From Scleromatobacter sp039920745 (GTDB lineage Bacteria > Pseudomonadota > Gammaproteobacteria > Burkholderiales > Burkholderiaceae_C), in contig JBDSDD010000008.1 of NCBI GenBank assembly GCA_039920745.1, positions 62,001 to 126,000 of the forward strand: 64,000 nt of DNA. Direction: 5' to 3'. The notes below the pieces were generated by a model, which was given only the letters and a program-made list of their open reading frames with translations, searched no databases and had not been told where the DNA came from. Below are positions 17,501 to 26,085 of the stretch, one piece after another. The stretch's first letter is position 1, and each line of letters starts with the position of its first letter. Position numbers and translations under genes: made by a program.

Positions 17501-18163
17501 ATGAACTCCCATTCGACCGGCCCGGACGATGCCGTCCCGCTCAAGCCAGCCGGCCAACGGGGGGGCGAGCTGAAACTCGTCGTGCCGGACGATCCCTCCG
17601 CCACCACGAGCCTGGAGACGCTGGACGCGTGGATGCTCGCGATTGCGCAGCACCAGGACCGGCAAGCCCTGGCGCGACTTTTCGCGCATTTCGCGCCGCG
17701 TCTCAAGTCATGGCTGATGCGCACAGGAAGCGCGGCAGCGCAGGCCGATGACCTGGTGCAGGACACGTTCGTCCTGCTCTGGCGCAAGGCGGCCCAGTTC
17801 GACCCGTCGCGAGCACGGGTCGCCGCCTGGCTGTTCACCATCGCGCGCAACCTGCGCGTCGACCGCCAGCGCGGCTGGTGCGAAACGTGGCTGGCGCTGG
17901 ACAAGGCCGATGCGGACCAGGTGCCGGATCCCGGCGCCGGATTCGACGCGCGCCTGGACGCCGGGCAATCCCAGAACCGCGTCCGCCAGGCCTTGACGCA
18001 GCTGTCTTCCGACCAACGCACGCTGGTGCAACTCGCCTTCTACGACGACAAGTCTCATTCAACCATTGCAAGCGAAATGCAGCTGCCGCTCGGAACGGTC
18101 AAGACCCGCCTGCGCGCCGCAGCCACTCGCCTGCGCCAGCTTCTAGAAGAGGACCGCCCGTGA
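17501..18163 (+). CDS. rpoE: ECF sigma factor, RpoE of the ChrR-partnered type
   Basis: A 220-residue sigma factor. Region 2 runs from FAHFAPRLKSWLMR through ADDLVQDTFVLLWRKA and AAWLFTIARNLRVDRQR. Region 4 has LSSDQRTLVQLAFYDDKSHS, then a helix-turn-helix (IASEMQLPLGTVKTRLRAA). The AFYDDKSHSxIA signature and the partner gene place it with the Rhodobacter SigE group that answers singlet oxygen. It overlaps the anti-sigma gene by four bases (GTGA), so the pair is co-translated. A ChrR-controlled promoter upstream is expected but I could not pick one out. It lies directly downstream of the pufC relic. Confidence 0.9.
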   Translation: MNSHSTGPDDAVPLKPAGQRGGELKLVVPDDPSATTSLETLDAWMLAIAQHQDRQALARLFAHFAPRLKSWLMRTGSAAAQADDLVQDTFVLLWRKAAQFDPSRARVAAWLFTIARNLRVDRQRGWCETWLALDKADADQVPDPGAGFDARLDAGQSQNRVRQALTQLSSDQRTLVQLAFYDDKSHSTIASEMQLPLGTVKTRLRAAATRLRQLLEEDRP

Positions 18164-18810
18164 CCCGACACCACCCGGACGACGCACTGCTGATCGCCCA
18201 CGCAGGAGGAACGCTGGCCAGCGGCCCCGCCCTGCTAGTGGCCACCCACCTTGAACATTGCGCGCCCTGCCGCACGGCCCTGAGACGCTTCGAACACGTC
18301 GGCACGACGCTGATGCTGGACGAGCCCGCCGCCGCACTGGCGCCTGATGCCTTCGCCGCGACGCTGGCGCGCCTCGATGCGCCCCCGACGCCGCCGATCG
18401 TGCCGATCGTCTCGCCGCGTCCACCACTGCCCAACGGCATGGACTGGCCCCGCAACCTGCGGCACTGCCGCGTGTCGCGCTGGCGCCTGCTCGGGCCCGG
18501 CATGCGCTGGAGCCGGGTGACATTGCCGCACGATCCGAAGGCGAACGTGTTCCTGCTGCGCATCGCAGCGGGCAGCTGCCTGCCGCCGCATACCCACGCT
18601 GGCGAAGAATTGACCCAGGTGCTGCACGGCGCGTTCGACGACGGCCGCGCCGTCTTCGGGCCGGGCGACTTCGATGCCGCCGACGCGAGCATCCGCCACC
18701 AACCCGTGGTCCAGGCGAGCAGCGAGTGCATCTGCCTGGCCTCGGTCGAGGGGCGGCTGGTGCACGACAGCAGGCTGGCGCGCTGGATGGGGGCGCTGAT
18801 CGGGATCTGA
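18160..18810 (+). CDS. chrR: ChrR-type zinc anti-sigma factor
   Basis: A 216-residue protein starting with GTG that overlaps the sigma-factor stop. The N-terminal anti-sigma domain holds THLEHCAPC, the H-x3-C-x2-C zinc site that grips the sigma factor. From about residue 100 there is a cupin-like domain with PPHTHAGEELTQVLHG and a later FDAADASIRHQPVV, the second metal site that senses singlet oxygen and organic peroxides in Rhodobacter ChrR. On signal the sigma factor is released. Both domains look intact, so the pair is probably functional although the photosynthesis genes beside it are broken. Confidence 0.9.
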   Translation: MTRHHPDDALLIAHAGGTLASGPALLVATHLEHCAPCRTALRRFEHVGTTLMLDEPAAALAPDAFAATLARLDAPPTPPIVPIVSPRPPLPNGMDWPRNLRHCRVSRWRLLGPGMRWSRVTLPHDPKANVFLLRIAAGSCLPPHTHAGEELTQVLHGAFDDGRAVFGPGDFDAADASIRHQPVVQASSECICLASVEGRLVHDSRLARWMGALIGI

Positions 18811-18979
18811 GACGAAGCGGCGGCGGTCGCCCCTTCGCTGCCACGCGGCGCCCCTCCGCGTCGCCATGGGCCGTGATGTGGACGGGCACCAGGACGTTGG
18901 TCGGCCCGGCCAGCCTGGTGATGTAGTCGATGATGGTCCCGGTCCAGATCGAATTGCCCGAGGCGATGGCCGAAAGCGA

Positions 18980-19340
18980 CGCCTCGCGCAGGTGGCCATC
19001 GCGCTGGTGGCGGGTGCGTCGGTGGCGATCCGACGGGCGCGCGAGGCGCCTGCACACGTCCAACGCGCGCCCACCGAGGCGCAGGCCGCACTCGCCGTCC
19101 AGGGCTTCCTCGAGAACGTGTTCTCGGCCAACGCGGCCGACCAGGCCGCCCCCCGGAAGGCGCGCACTGCCACCCCTGCCGAGCGCCAAGGAAAAGGCGT
19201 CCGTCATGGCCGGGACGGCCGTGCTGCTCTGGGCGGCGGGGGATGCTGCAAATGCCGAAGCGCAGGCCAAGCAGGCATTGGCCTCGATCAGCGCGGAGCG
19301 GATCCTGGCCGCGCACGCCACGTTTCGGCGCAACAGCAAG
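18980..19340 (+). pseudogene. Relic of a TPR-containing Ser/Thr kinase or transcriptional activator
   Basis: One frame reads AQVAIALVAGASVAIRRARE then AQAALAVQGFLENVFSAN and PRKARTATPAE. This resembles the stretch after the membrane helix in large Ser/Thr kinases of Burkholderiales, where a helix ending VxxFLxxIFxxN precedes the TPR repeats. A second frame continues with VLLWAAGDAANAEAQAKQA and ISAERILAAHATFRR, like the end of such a protein. The frames are out of register, and the kinase domain and most repeats are absent. No start codon is evident. Assignment is by resemblance only. Confidence 0.45.
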
Positions 19341-19463
19341 CCGGATGCCAGGGCCTCCCGCTGAAGAAAAACGAGACCTTTCGGGCCGCGAACTAGGGGT
19401 GCCCGCTGAAAAGCCATTGGGTCAGCATCGGCTCCGCTCGATAACAAACTTCAGGGAAATCGC

Positions 19464-20297
19464 ATGACGAATCGTTTGGCGTATGCCGCATCCGCGTTGT
19501 TGCTCGTTGGCGCGAACGCGCACGCGGTGACCGTCGTTCCAACCACCCTCCTGCCGGATGCCGTGTCCTACGAGTATTTCGGCCTCAACTACGCCGACAA
19601 CGTCGCGACGAGCACCGCGATCGGCACGTTGAACTACGGCGGCAAGCCCGGCTGTGCCGGCAATTGCACGGCCACCACGGCGCTGGGTCCGGATCCCTTC
19701 GTGTCGCTGTCCGTGGCCGAGCTGCCGTACAACGGCGCCAGCGGTGGGTTTTCGCATGCGCAGCTCTACTACTACGTCGAGTACGACAACAGCGTGGCCG
19801 GGAGCTACCTGGTCGACATGGCGGCGCACGACATCTTGCCGTCCATCGTCTCGGGCGGCGAGGCCAGCGCCCAGGCCTTCCTCGCGTTCGGACGTGCGGC
19901 GCAGCCGTTCAACGCGCTCCACCCGCAGTTCCTGTCCTCCCTCGTGAGCGAGACCGACTGCGCCAACCGCTGCCAGCAAGGCGTCGGCAACTACCTGTCG
20001 CCGAGCGCGTTTCCCGCGCTGATCTCGGTGGAGATGACGGCCAACGTCCCGTACCTGGTCGAGCTCGACGTGTGGATCTACGCCGATTCCATCGGTACTC
20101 AATTTGACGCCTCGATCGATCCGACGTTCTCCACGAAGGCGACGGGAGGCAGCTTCGCCTTCAGCCCCGGCGTGACCAGCGCGGTGCCGGAGCCCACGGG
20201 AGCGAGCGCGCTTGTCGCGGGCGTGCTGGGCCTGGTGGCCGTCGCCGCGACGCGGCGCCGTCGGCAGGCCGGCGACGCAACTCGCCGAGTGGCGTGA
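19464..20297 (+). CDS. PEP-CTERM sorting-domain protein
   Basis: A 277-residue secreted protein with a signal peptide (LAYAASALLLVGANAHA) and a classic C-terminal sorting signal: AVPEPTGASALVAG, a hydrophobic helix and a basic RRRRQ tail. An exosortase, encoded elsewhere, cuts near the VPEP and the protein goes to the cell surface or exopolysaccharide matrix. The body is rich in Gly, Tyr, Ser and Ala with four Cys (CAGNC, DCANRC), perhaps two disulfides. No domain is recognised. AGGGAAA lies upstream of the ATG. A cytochrome gene follows 47 bp later. Confidence 0.88.
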   Translation: MTNRLAYAASALLLVGANAHAVTVVPTTLLPDAVSYEYFGLNYADNVATSTAIGTLNYGGKPGCAGNCTATTALGPDPFVSLSVAELPYNGASGGFSHAQLYYYVEYDNSVAGSYLVDMAAHDILPSIVSGGEASAQAFLAFGRAAQPFNALHPQFLSSLVSETDCANRCQQGVGNYLSPSAFPALISVEMTANVPYLVELDVWIYADSIGTQFDASIDPTFSTKATGGSFAFSPGVTSAVPEPTGASALVAGVLGLVAVAATRRRRQAGDATRRVA

Positions 20298-20344
20298 ATC
20301 GCCCGAGCGCCGCTCCCGCCACCTGCAACGTGAAGGTTCGACGA

Positions 20345-20833
20345 ATGCGCTTGCTTCGACTGGTCTTCGCGATCGCCACGGCCTCGGCCCTTGCTTGCGA
20401 GGCGGGTGCGGCACCCGCCAGTACGCGGGCGGTGGCCTCGGACATCGAGAGCGGCAAGCACCTGGTGCTCATCAGCCACTGCAACAACTGCCACACCGCG
20501 GGATATGCCGCCAACGCCGGCAAGGTGCCGCAAGAGCGGTGGCTGGCGGGCAATCCGGTCGGCTGGCGAGGCAAAGGCGGCACCGTCTACGCGAGCAACC
20601 TGCGCCTGTTCATGCAGGATCTCTCGGAGGACGCCTGGATGCAGGTGGCGCGCGTCGGCCAATGGCGCGCGCCGATGCCGTGGTGGAGCCTGCGTGACTA
20701 TTCGGACGACGAACTGCGGGCGATCTATCGGTATGTGCGGTCGTTGAAGCCACTCGGCACGCCAGCGCCGGCTTCCTTGCCGGCCGGCCAGATGCCCCCC
20801 AGGCCGTACAACCAGTTGCCGGACGTCGACTGA
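20345..20833 (+). CDS. Mono-heme cytochrome c, periplasmic
   Basis: A 162-residue protein with a signal peptide (LRLVFAIATASALACEAGA) and one heme motif, HCNNCHTAGY. The C-terminal MPWWSLRDYSDDELRAIYRYV contains a Met that can be the sixth ligand, followed by the usual last helix of class I cytochromes (as in c-type subunits of alcohol dehydrogenases). It follows the PEP-CTERM gene and ends 37 bp from the convergent LysR gene. It may pass electrons for the di-heme oxidoreductase at 22159-24243, but that is only proximity. Confidence 0.87.
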   Translation: MRLLRLVFAIATASALACEAGAAPASTRAVASDIESGKHLVLISHCNNCHTAGYAANAGKVPQERWLAGNPVGWRGKGGTVYASNLRLFMQDLSEDAWMQVARVGQWRAPMPWWSLRDYSDDELRAIYRYVRSLKPLGTPAPASLPAGQMPPRPYNQLPDVD

Positions 20834-20870
20834 TTCGCGCGGGCGGGCGCTCGCCCGCGAAGAATCGCTG

Positions 20871-21764
20871 TCAGCCGGTGAGCGTGGGTCGCAGCGTGTC
20901 GATCTCGTCGACGATGAAATCGAAGAAGGCGGCGATGCGCGGCGCATGACGCAGCGCCGGCGTCGTCAGGATGCGCCAGATGCGCGCCAGCTCGGGGATC
21001 GGGCCCAGCACGCGCACCAGGTCGGGCTCCGCGTCGCCCAGCGATGTGGGCAGCGGCCCGACGCCGAGCCCCGCCTTGACCGACTGGATCAGCCCCAGCA
21101 CGCTGCTGCTGCGCGCGGCCAGCGGTGACACAGGTGCGATCTCGCGAAGCCACTGGGACACGCGATGCCCGCTCATGGTCTCGTCGAAGCCGACGAGCGC
21201 ATGGTGCTTCAGGTCGTCGACATCCAGCGGTCCCGCGTGGCGCTCGAGGTAGCTCCTGCTCGCGTAGACCGCCCAGACCGAGTCGCCGATCTTGCGCCCG
21301 ATCAACTCGCCGTCCTCGGTGTTGCCGGAACGCAGGGCGACGTCGGCGTCGCCCTTCATCAGATCGAGGTACTTGTCGCTCATCACGAACTGCACGCGCC
21401 ACTGGGGATGCAACGCATGGAACCTGTCGAACAGCGAGGTCTGCGCGAGCCGCTTCACGATGGGCTCGGGGCAGGTCATCCGGATGACGCCGCCCGCCGC
21501 GGCCAACGCGACCTGGAGATGCGCGTCGAACGCGATCGCCGCTTGCTCCACGCACTCGGCCTGCGGGAGCATGTCGCGTCCGAACGCCGTCAGCCGGTAG
21601 CCGCTGGGATGGCGTTCCACCAGCGCGCGGCCCAGTTGGCGCTCGAGTTCGGCCAGCCGACGTTGCACGGTGGATTGATCCACTCCGAGCGCACGGCCCG
21701 CGGCCAGCGTGCTGCCGTGGCGCGCGACGGCGAGCAGGTGCTTCAGGTCATCCCAGTCGAACAT
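20871..21764 (-). CDS. LysR-family transcriptional regulator
   Basis: A 297-residue regulator: winged helix-turn-helix at residues 1-60 (MFDWDDLKHLLAVARHGS, ALGVDQSTVQRRLAELE) and a periplasmic-binding-protein-like effector domain from about 90 (VIRMTCPEPIVKRL, LHPQWRVQFVMSD, LGLIQSVKAGLGVGPLP). It is transcribed away from the di-heme oxidoreductase gene, with 394 bp between, and so is its likely regulator. Escherichia coli yeiH is also next to a divergent LysR gene (yeiE), though this regulator belongs to a different LysR subgroup by eye. Start ATG at 21764 begins the HTH directly. Confidence 0.9.
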   Translation of the reverse strand: MFDWDDLKHLLAVARHGSTLAAGRALGVDQSTVQRRLAELERQLGRALVERHPSGYRLTAFGRDMLPQAECVEQAAIAFDAHLQVALAAAGGVIRMTCPEPIVKRLAQTSLFDRFHALHPQWRVQFVMSDKYLDLMKGDADVALRSGNTEDGELIGRKIGDSVWAVYASRSYLERHAGPLDVDDLKHHALVGFDETMSGHRVSQWLREIAPVSPLAARSSSVLGLIQSVKAGLGVGPLPTSLGDAEPDLVRVLGPIPELARIWRILTTPALRHAPRIAAFFDFIVDEIDTLRPTLTG

Positions 21765-22158
21765 GTCTGTCACCTGACATCCAAAGCGGAGAGTCGGTCG
21801 CCGCGGCGCACCGTAAATGGACCGACCCGGCCTGCCCCGTCGAGCCAGTGGGGGCTGCGTCCTTGCGGCCCCATTGTGCATTTTCGCGGGTTACGTGCGC
21901 GATGAGCCGGCCTTACGCTACCCCGGCGCACGGGACTGCTCTTTCCCAGGCGCTGCCCCCATCCGTGGGATCGATGGCGCGGTTTCGTGCGCCATGCTTC
22001 GTGGGCCCGCGCTGCCGTGGCGTGTGCGCGAGCCAGGGGACGGCGCGGCCGGTGGCGCGGTGAAATCTTGATTCTTCTGTCCACATGCGCCACGAAATTG
22101 CGTTCAGCTTGTCGATCGCATCGATGGCGCACCACCTTCGCATAGAAACAGGGTCCAC
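21765..22158. other. Divergent promoter region of LysR and oxidoreductase genes
   Basis: About 394 bases between divergent starts. It must hold promoters for both genes and probably a LysR site (T-N11-A type), but I cannot single one out with confidence. No gene-like frame. Confidence 0.5.
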
Positions 22159-24243
22159 ATGCCTTTGCCATTTCCCACCCGTCGCCACAGGATCCGCCTC
22201 ACGCGCGCCAGCCGGGGCAGCGCGGCTGCCGGGAGCTTGGCCCTGCTGCTGGGCGCAGCCGCGCCGGCGCCGGCGCAGGACGCGCCACCCGATGCGCCGC
22301 CGGCTGCGATCAGGCTGGTCGCCCGCGTCATCGTCAGCGGACTGCAGGGCGCGCACGGTCTCAGCCAGGTGGGACGCTTCCACGCGGGGGGGCCGTTCGT
22401 GTCCAACCCCGAATTCCTGCTCAGCACCCAGCCGGGGCGCGTGCTGGACCCCGAGCGCCTGCTGGTGACGACGGACGCGGGCGGCGGCGCGGTGCTGTCC
22501 ATCGACCCGGCCGCCCAGGACGTGCGTGCGCCCTCCGACCTCGCGACACTCCAGCGCCACGCGGGCCTGCCCGTGCAGCTCTACAGCATCGCACTGCCGG
22601 CATTCGCGAACGGCGTGCACAACTCGGGCGCCCGCACCGCCAGCGAGGCGGCGGTGGCCAGCCCGCGCTACCTGTCGATCAACAATGCATTCGGTCGGCC
22701 CTGGATCGCGAACGCGCCGCGCGGCCTGCGCGGCGATGGCACCGTCAGCGTCACCGACCCCGATGGCGCGCCGCTGGCCAACGCGCCCAACGACGAAGCC
22801 GGCGGCGTCTTCGCCGGCGACCGGACCCCGCGTACCAGCGCCGCGACCACGATGCACGCCGGCTGGTTCGCGTCTCACTTCGAGCGCCAGTCCAGCGGTC
22901 AGCTGACGCCGGGCAAGCTCGATCACGGCGTTTTCGGCACCGCGTTTCTCGGAACGTCGCCGGACGGCACCGGCTTCGCGGTCTTCGCCGCTGTCACCGG
23001 CACGGGGGCGGTGACACAGGTGCATGTGCGCGACGGCGTGGACGGCGTCGCGCCACCCGGCACGATCGCCCTGGACCCCGGCGATCCCGGCGCAGTGGGA
23101 ATGGCGTTCCAGTGGGCCCCGCGCCGCGCGCTGTTCATCGCCGAGGCCGCGCGCAACCAGATCGCCGTGCTGCGACTGAAGGACGACAGCCGCCAGTTCG
23201 TTCTCGACGGGGTCGATCGGCTGCGCTCGCCGTGGCTGCAGCATCCGGTCGATCTGGCGCCCGTGGTGCCCGAAGTCGCGAGCCCGCGCTTCGCCAGCAA
23301 CACCACGCTGTCCGGAGACTCCGATCTCTATGTCGCCAACCAGGGCGACGGTTCGCTGCTGCGACTGTCACGTGGCGGCGTGGCCATCGCCCGCGCCGTG
23401 CTCACCCTCGCCGATGGGCGCAACGTCGGCGCGGGGGCGCTGCGGGCGATCGCGGTGTCGTCGAATGCCCAGACCATCTGGGTCGTCGTGCATGCGGGCG
23501 GCGTCGAAGGCGACCAGGTGCTGGAGGTGCGGGCCTTCGACGCGCACGGTCCGTTCCGCAGCAGGCCCGATGCGCTCGCGGCGGCGCTGCCCAGCGCGAG
23601 CAACGAGAGCGGCGCGCGCCTGTTCGCACGAACCTTCAGCGCCGAGACGGGCCTCGGGGCGCGGTTCAACGCCACATCGTGCGAGAGCTGCCACGCGGGC
23701 GGTGTCGGTGCGAGTTCGCACGAAGAGTTCTTTGCCCGACGCGTCGCGCGGATGGATCCCCGCAGCGGCCGGCTGATGCCCCTCGATGGCCGCCTGAGCA
23801 CCATGGCGCCGCGGCGCTCGCTGGCGGAGGCCGGGTTCCTGCCGCCCCCCCGCGAGGCCAACGTCGTCTCGCTGCGCATGCCGCTGGCCCTCGCCGCCGC
23901 CAGGCACATCGACGAGATCGACGATGCGGCCATCGAGGCGCAGGCGGTTGCCAAGGGCGACGGCATCCACGGGCGCGTGCACCGCGTCACCGACGCCACC
24001 GGCGCAACGCGCATTGGGCGCTACGGCTGGAAAGCCGACGTGGTCACGCTGGACGAGATGGTCGCCGCCGCCTTCGCCGATGAGCTGGGCATGCCCAGCG
24101 TCCTGGCGCCCCGGCCCCCTGTCCCCATCAGGGACGACGGCGCGATGGCCCACGCCGTCGCCGCCTTCCTGCGCGGCAAGCCCGATTCACCCGAGGGCAG
24201 GCGCGCAGCGCTGCTGAGCACGCTGCAGGAGCGCGCGCCATGA
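22159..24243 (+). CDS. Di-heme oxidoreductase (DUF1111-like), N-terminal part with beta-propeller
   Basis: A 694-residue exported protein (Ala-rich signal peptide to about residue 40). Residues 50-470 look like a beta-propeller/YVTN-type domain (RALFIAEAARNQIAVLRL, SDLYVANQGDGSLLRLSRG). From about 480 it matches the first half of DUF1111/thiol-oxidoreductase-like di-heme proteins: NATSCESCHAGG (C508, C511, H512), RMPLALAAARHID, then IGRYGWKADVVTLDEMV. It stops after VAAFLRGK, just where a full-length family member would go on to its second heme domain. That second domain is found at the C-terminus of the next protein, whose ATG overlaps this stop. The two genes therefore look like one split oxidoreductase. 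Confidence 0.85.
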   Translation: MPLPFPTRRHRIRLTRASRGSAAAGSLALLLGAAAPAPAQDAPPDAPPAAIRLVARVIVSGLQGAHGLSQVGRFHAGGPFVSNPEFLLSTQPGRVLDPERLLVTTDAGGGAVLSIDPAAQDVRAPSDLATLQRHAGLPVQLYSIALPAFANGVHNSGARTASEAAVASPRYLSINNAFGRPWIANAPRGLRGDGTVSVTDPDGAPLANAPNDEAGGVFAGDRTPRTSAATTMHAGWFASHFERQSSGQLTPGKLDHGVFGTAFLGTSPDGTGFAVFAAVTGTGAVTQVHVRDGVDGVAPPGTIALDPGDPGAVGMAFQWAPRRALFIAEAARNQIAVLRLKDDSRQFVLDGVDRLRSPWLQHPVDLAPVVPEVASPRFASNTTLSGDSDLYVANQGDGSLLRLSRGGVAIARAVLTLADGRNVGAGALRAIAVSSNAQTIWVVVHAGGVEGDQVLEVRAFDAHGPFRSRPDALAAALPSASNESGARLFARTFSAETGLGARFNATSCESCHAGGVGASSHEEFFARRVARMDPRSGRLMPLDGRLSTMAPRRSLAEAGFLPPPREANVVSLRMPLALAAARHIDEIDDAAIEAQAVAKGDGIHGRVHRVTDATGATRIGRYGWKADVVTLDEMVAAAFADELGMPSVLAPRPPVPIRDDGAMAHAVAAFLRGKPDSPEGRRAALLSTLQERAP

Positions 24244-25676
24244 ACGCAATCGCGCTGTCGCCGATGCAACGCCTGCTCGGTGGACGCCTGCCCGGGCTGG
24301 CGACGGCTGCGGGCCTCGCCCTCGCGGCGGGTTGGATCGCCGCGGGCCTGGGCGACCCGCTCGCCCGCAATCCGGTGCTGGTCGCGATGCTCCTCGGGCT
24401 GGCGATCGGACTGACCTTCGGCTGCCCGCCCACTCTGCGCCCCGGCCTGGACTTCACCAAGCGCACGCTGCTGCGCCTGGGCATCGTGCTGCTGGGCTTT
24501 CGCATCACTGCGGCGCTGCTGGTCGATCTCGGCCCTGTGCCGATCGCCATCGCCGCGACGGAGCTGGCTGTCGTGCTGCTGTGCGTGCGCTGGGTGGCTC
24601 GCCGCGTGTTCGGACTGGACGCCGACCTCGCCTTGCTGGTCGCCGCCGGCTCCGCCATCTGCGGCGCCGCGGCGATCCTGTCGTTCGCCTCGATGAAGAA
24701 GGAACGCGAGCGCTTCGCCGGTCCGGCGGTCACGCTCATCACGCTGGCGGGGACGGTGGCGTTGCTGGCATACCCGTTGATGTATGCCCGCAACTGGCTG
24801 CCGGGGCTCGATGAAAGAAGCTTCGGCGTCACCGTCGGGGCCAGCATCTTCGAGCTTGCCCAGGTCTACGGCGCCTCGGCCAGTGTCTCGGACGATGCGC
24901 TCAATGTCGCGACGCTCGTGAAGCTCACCAAGGTGCTGATGCTGATCCCCTTGCTGGCCGTCGCGGGCTGGGGCGACGCGCGCCAGGGCGAGCCCGGACA
25001 ACGGCGGCGCGTGCCGATCCCGTGGTTCATCGTCGGCTTCCTGGCGGTGCTCGCCGCCAATTCGACGTTCACGTTCCATCCGCAGTTCCGCGCCGTGATG
25101 CTGGGCTCGAGCCAGTTGCTGCTGATGATGACGACCGCCGCGCTGGGGCTCACCACCTCGCTGGCGGCGCTGCGCGCGGCCGGCGGCGGAATGCGGCTCC
25201 TGCTCAGCGGGCTGGTCGCGCTGGCGCTGTCTGGCGGCACCGCGTATCTGCTCACCCGTTCGCTGTCCGCCACGCCCCCGGCGTCCGTGGCCAGCGACCC
25301 GGGCCACGGCGGCAACGCTGTCGCCTTCGTTGCCGGCGCGAAGGCCTTCGACGACGTGGGCTGCGGCAAGTGCCACGTTCCTTTCCTGCATGGCACGAGC
25401 GGTGACGTGCGGCTCTATTCCGACTTGCTGCTCCACGACATGGGCCCCGGCCTGGACGACAAGATCGTGCAAGGCGACGCGGGCGGCGCCGACTGGCGCA
25501 CCACGCCCCTGATGGGGCTCGGCACGCACGAGCGCTATCTGCATGACGGACGCGCCGAGACGCTGCGCGACGCCATCCTGGCGCATGGCGGCGAAGCGGA
25601 GATCGTGCGCCAGCGGTTCTTCGACCTGGACGACGCCGAGCAGCGGCAGGTATTGGCTTTCCTGCACACGCTCTAG
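24240..25676 (+). CDS. YeiH-family transporter fused to a cytochrome c domain
   Basis: A 478-residue fusion. Residues 1-345 are a YeiH/PF03601-type putative sulfate or sulfite exporter with about ten membrane helices; AAGSAICGAAAILSF, RLGIVLLGFRITA and VGASIFELAQVYGAS are family signatures, and YeiH proteins are normally near 350 residues. Residues 355-478 are the missing second heme domain of a DUF1111 oxidoreductase: VGCGKCHVPFL (C375, C378, H379), YSDLLLHDMGPGLDD, WRTTPLMGLG and RYLHDGRAETLRDAILAHGG. The start overlaps the preceding stop (ATGA). For heme attachment the C-terminus must be periplasmic. I know of no such fusion. Confidence 0.9.
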   Translation: MNAIALSPMQRLLGGRLPGLATAAGLALAAGWIAAGLGDPLARNPVLVAMLLGLAIGLTFGCPPTLRPGLDFTKRTLLRLGIVLLGFRITAALLVDLGPVPIAIAATELAVVLLCVRWVARRVFGLDADLALLVAAGSAICGAAAILSFASMKKERERFAGPAVTLITLAGTVALLAYPLMYARNWLPGLDERSFGVTVGASIFELAQVYGASASVSDDALNVATLVKLTKVLMLIPLLAVAGWGDARQGEPGQRRRVPIPWFIVGFLAVLAANSTFTFHPQFRAVMLGSSQLLLMMTTAALGLTTSLAALRAAGGGMRLLLSGLVALALSGGTAYLLTRSLSATPPASVASDPGHGGNAVAFVAGAKAFDDVGCGKCHVPFLHGTSGDVRLYSDLLLHDMGPGLDDKIVQGDAGGADWRTTPLMGLGTHERYLHDGRAETLRDAILAHGGEAEIVRQRFFDLDDAEQRQVLAFLHTL

Positions 25677-25827
25677 CGACGGGACGCCGCAGGTCCTCGA
25701 CGCGCCAATGGTGCGGGTTGCGCCTGGCTCTTTGTGTTTGGCATGCGACCGAGCAGTTGGCGTCCAAACGGCCAAAGGCGCGCCCCTTGCCGTGAGCGGA
25801 GTTCACCAGCCCAAATCGGAAAACCCC

Positions 25828-25995
25828 ATGTCCCAATCAGGTCAACAACATCCCCAGGCCGACACCGGCGGACAACGCCCGGTCGATTCCACGAAGGCGC
25901 AGGACCGGTCCTCTGCGCCAAAAGGTTCGACCAAGGACGCCGGCAAGGCGGCCAAGGCGTCGGACGCAGGCGGCAAGACCGCCGCGAAGAAGTAG
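25828..25995 (+). CDS. Small Lys/Ala-rich hypothetical protein
   Basis: A 55-residue hydrophilic frame (MSQSGQQHPQADTGGQ...) ending in Lys/Ala repeats (AGKAAKASDAGGKTAAKK), like short disordered proteins often found near stress genes. No good ribosome binding site, no recognised family. It could be real and nucleic-acid binding, or chance. Confidence 0.4.
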   Translation: MSQSGQQHPQADTGGQRPVDSTKAQDRSSAPKGSTKDAGKAAKASDAGGKTAAKK

Positions 25996-26085
25996 GTCTG
26001 CAACAGGCCTCAGGCCGCTCGGCGTGCAGGCCTGGTCCAGCGCGACGAGCCACTGGGCCAAGCGTTTCCAACTCCGGAGAACAGC

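Noticed and set aside
18860..19010. Minus-strand stretch reading SGNSIWTGTIIDYITRLAGP and on to VLVPVHITAHGD
   Set aside because: It looks somewhat protein-like, but it is short, has no start or stop of its own, and overlaps the plus-strand kinase relic. I could not tie it to a family.
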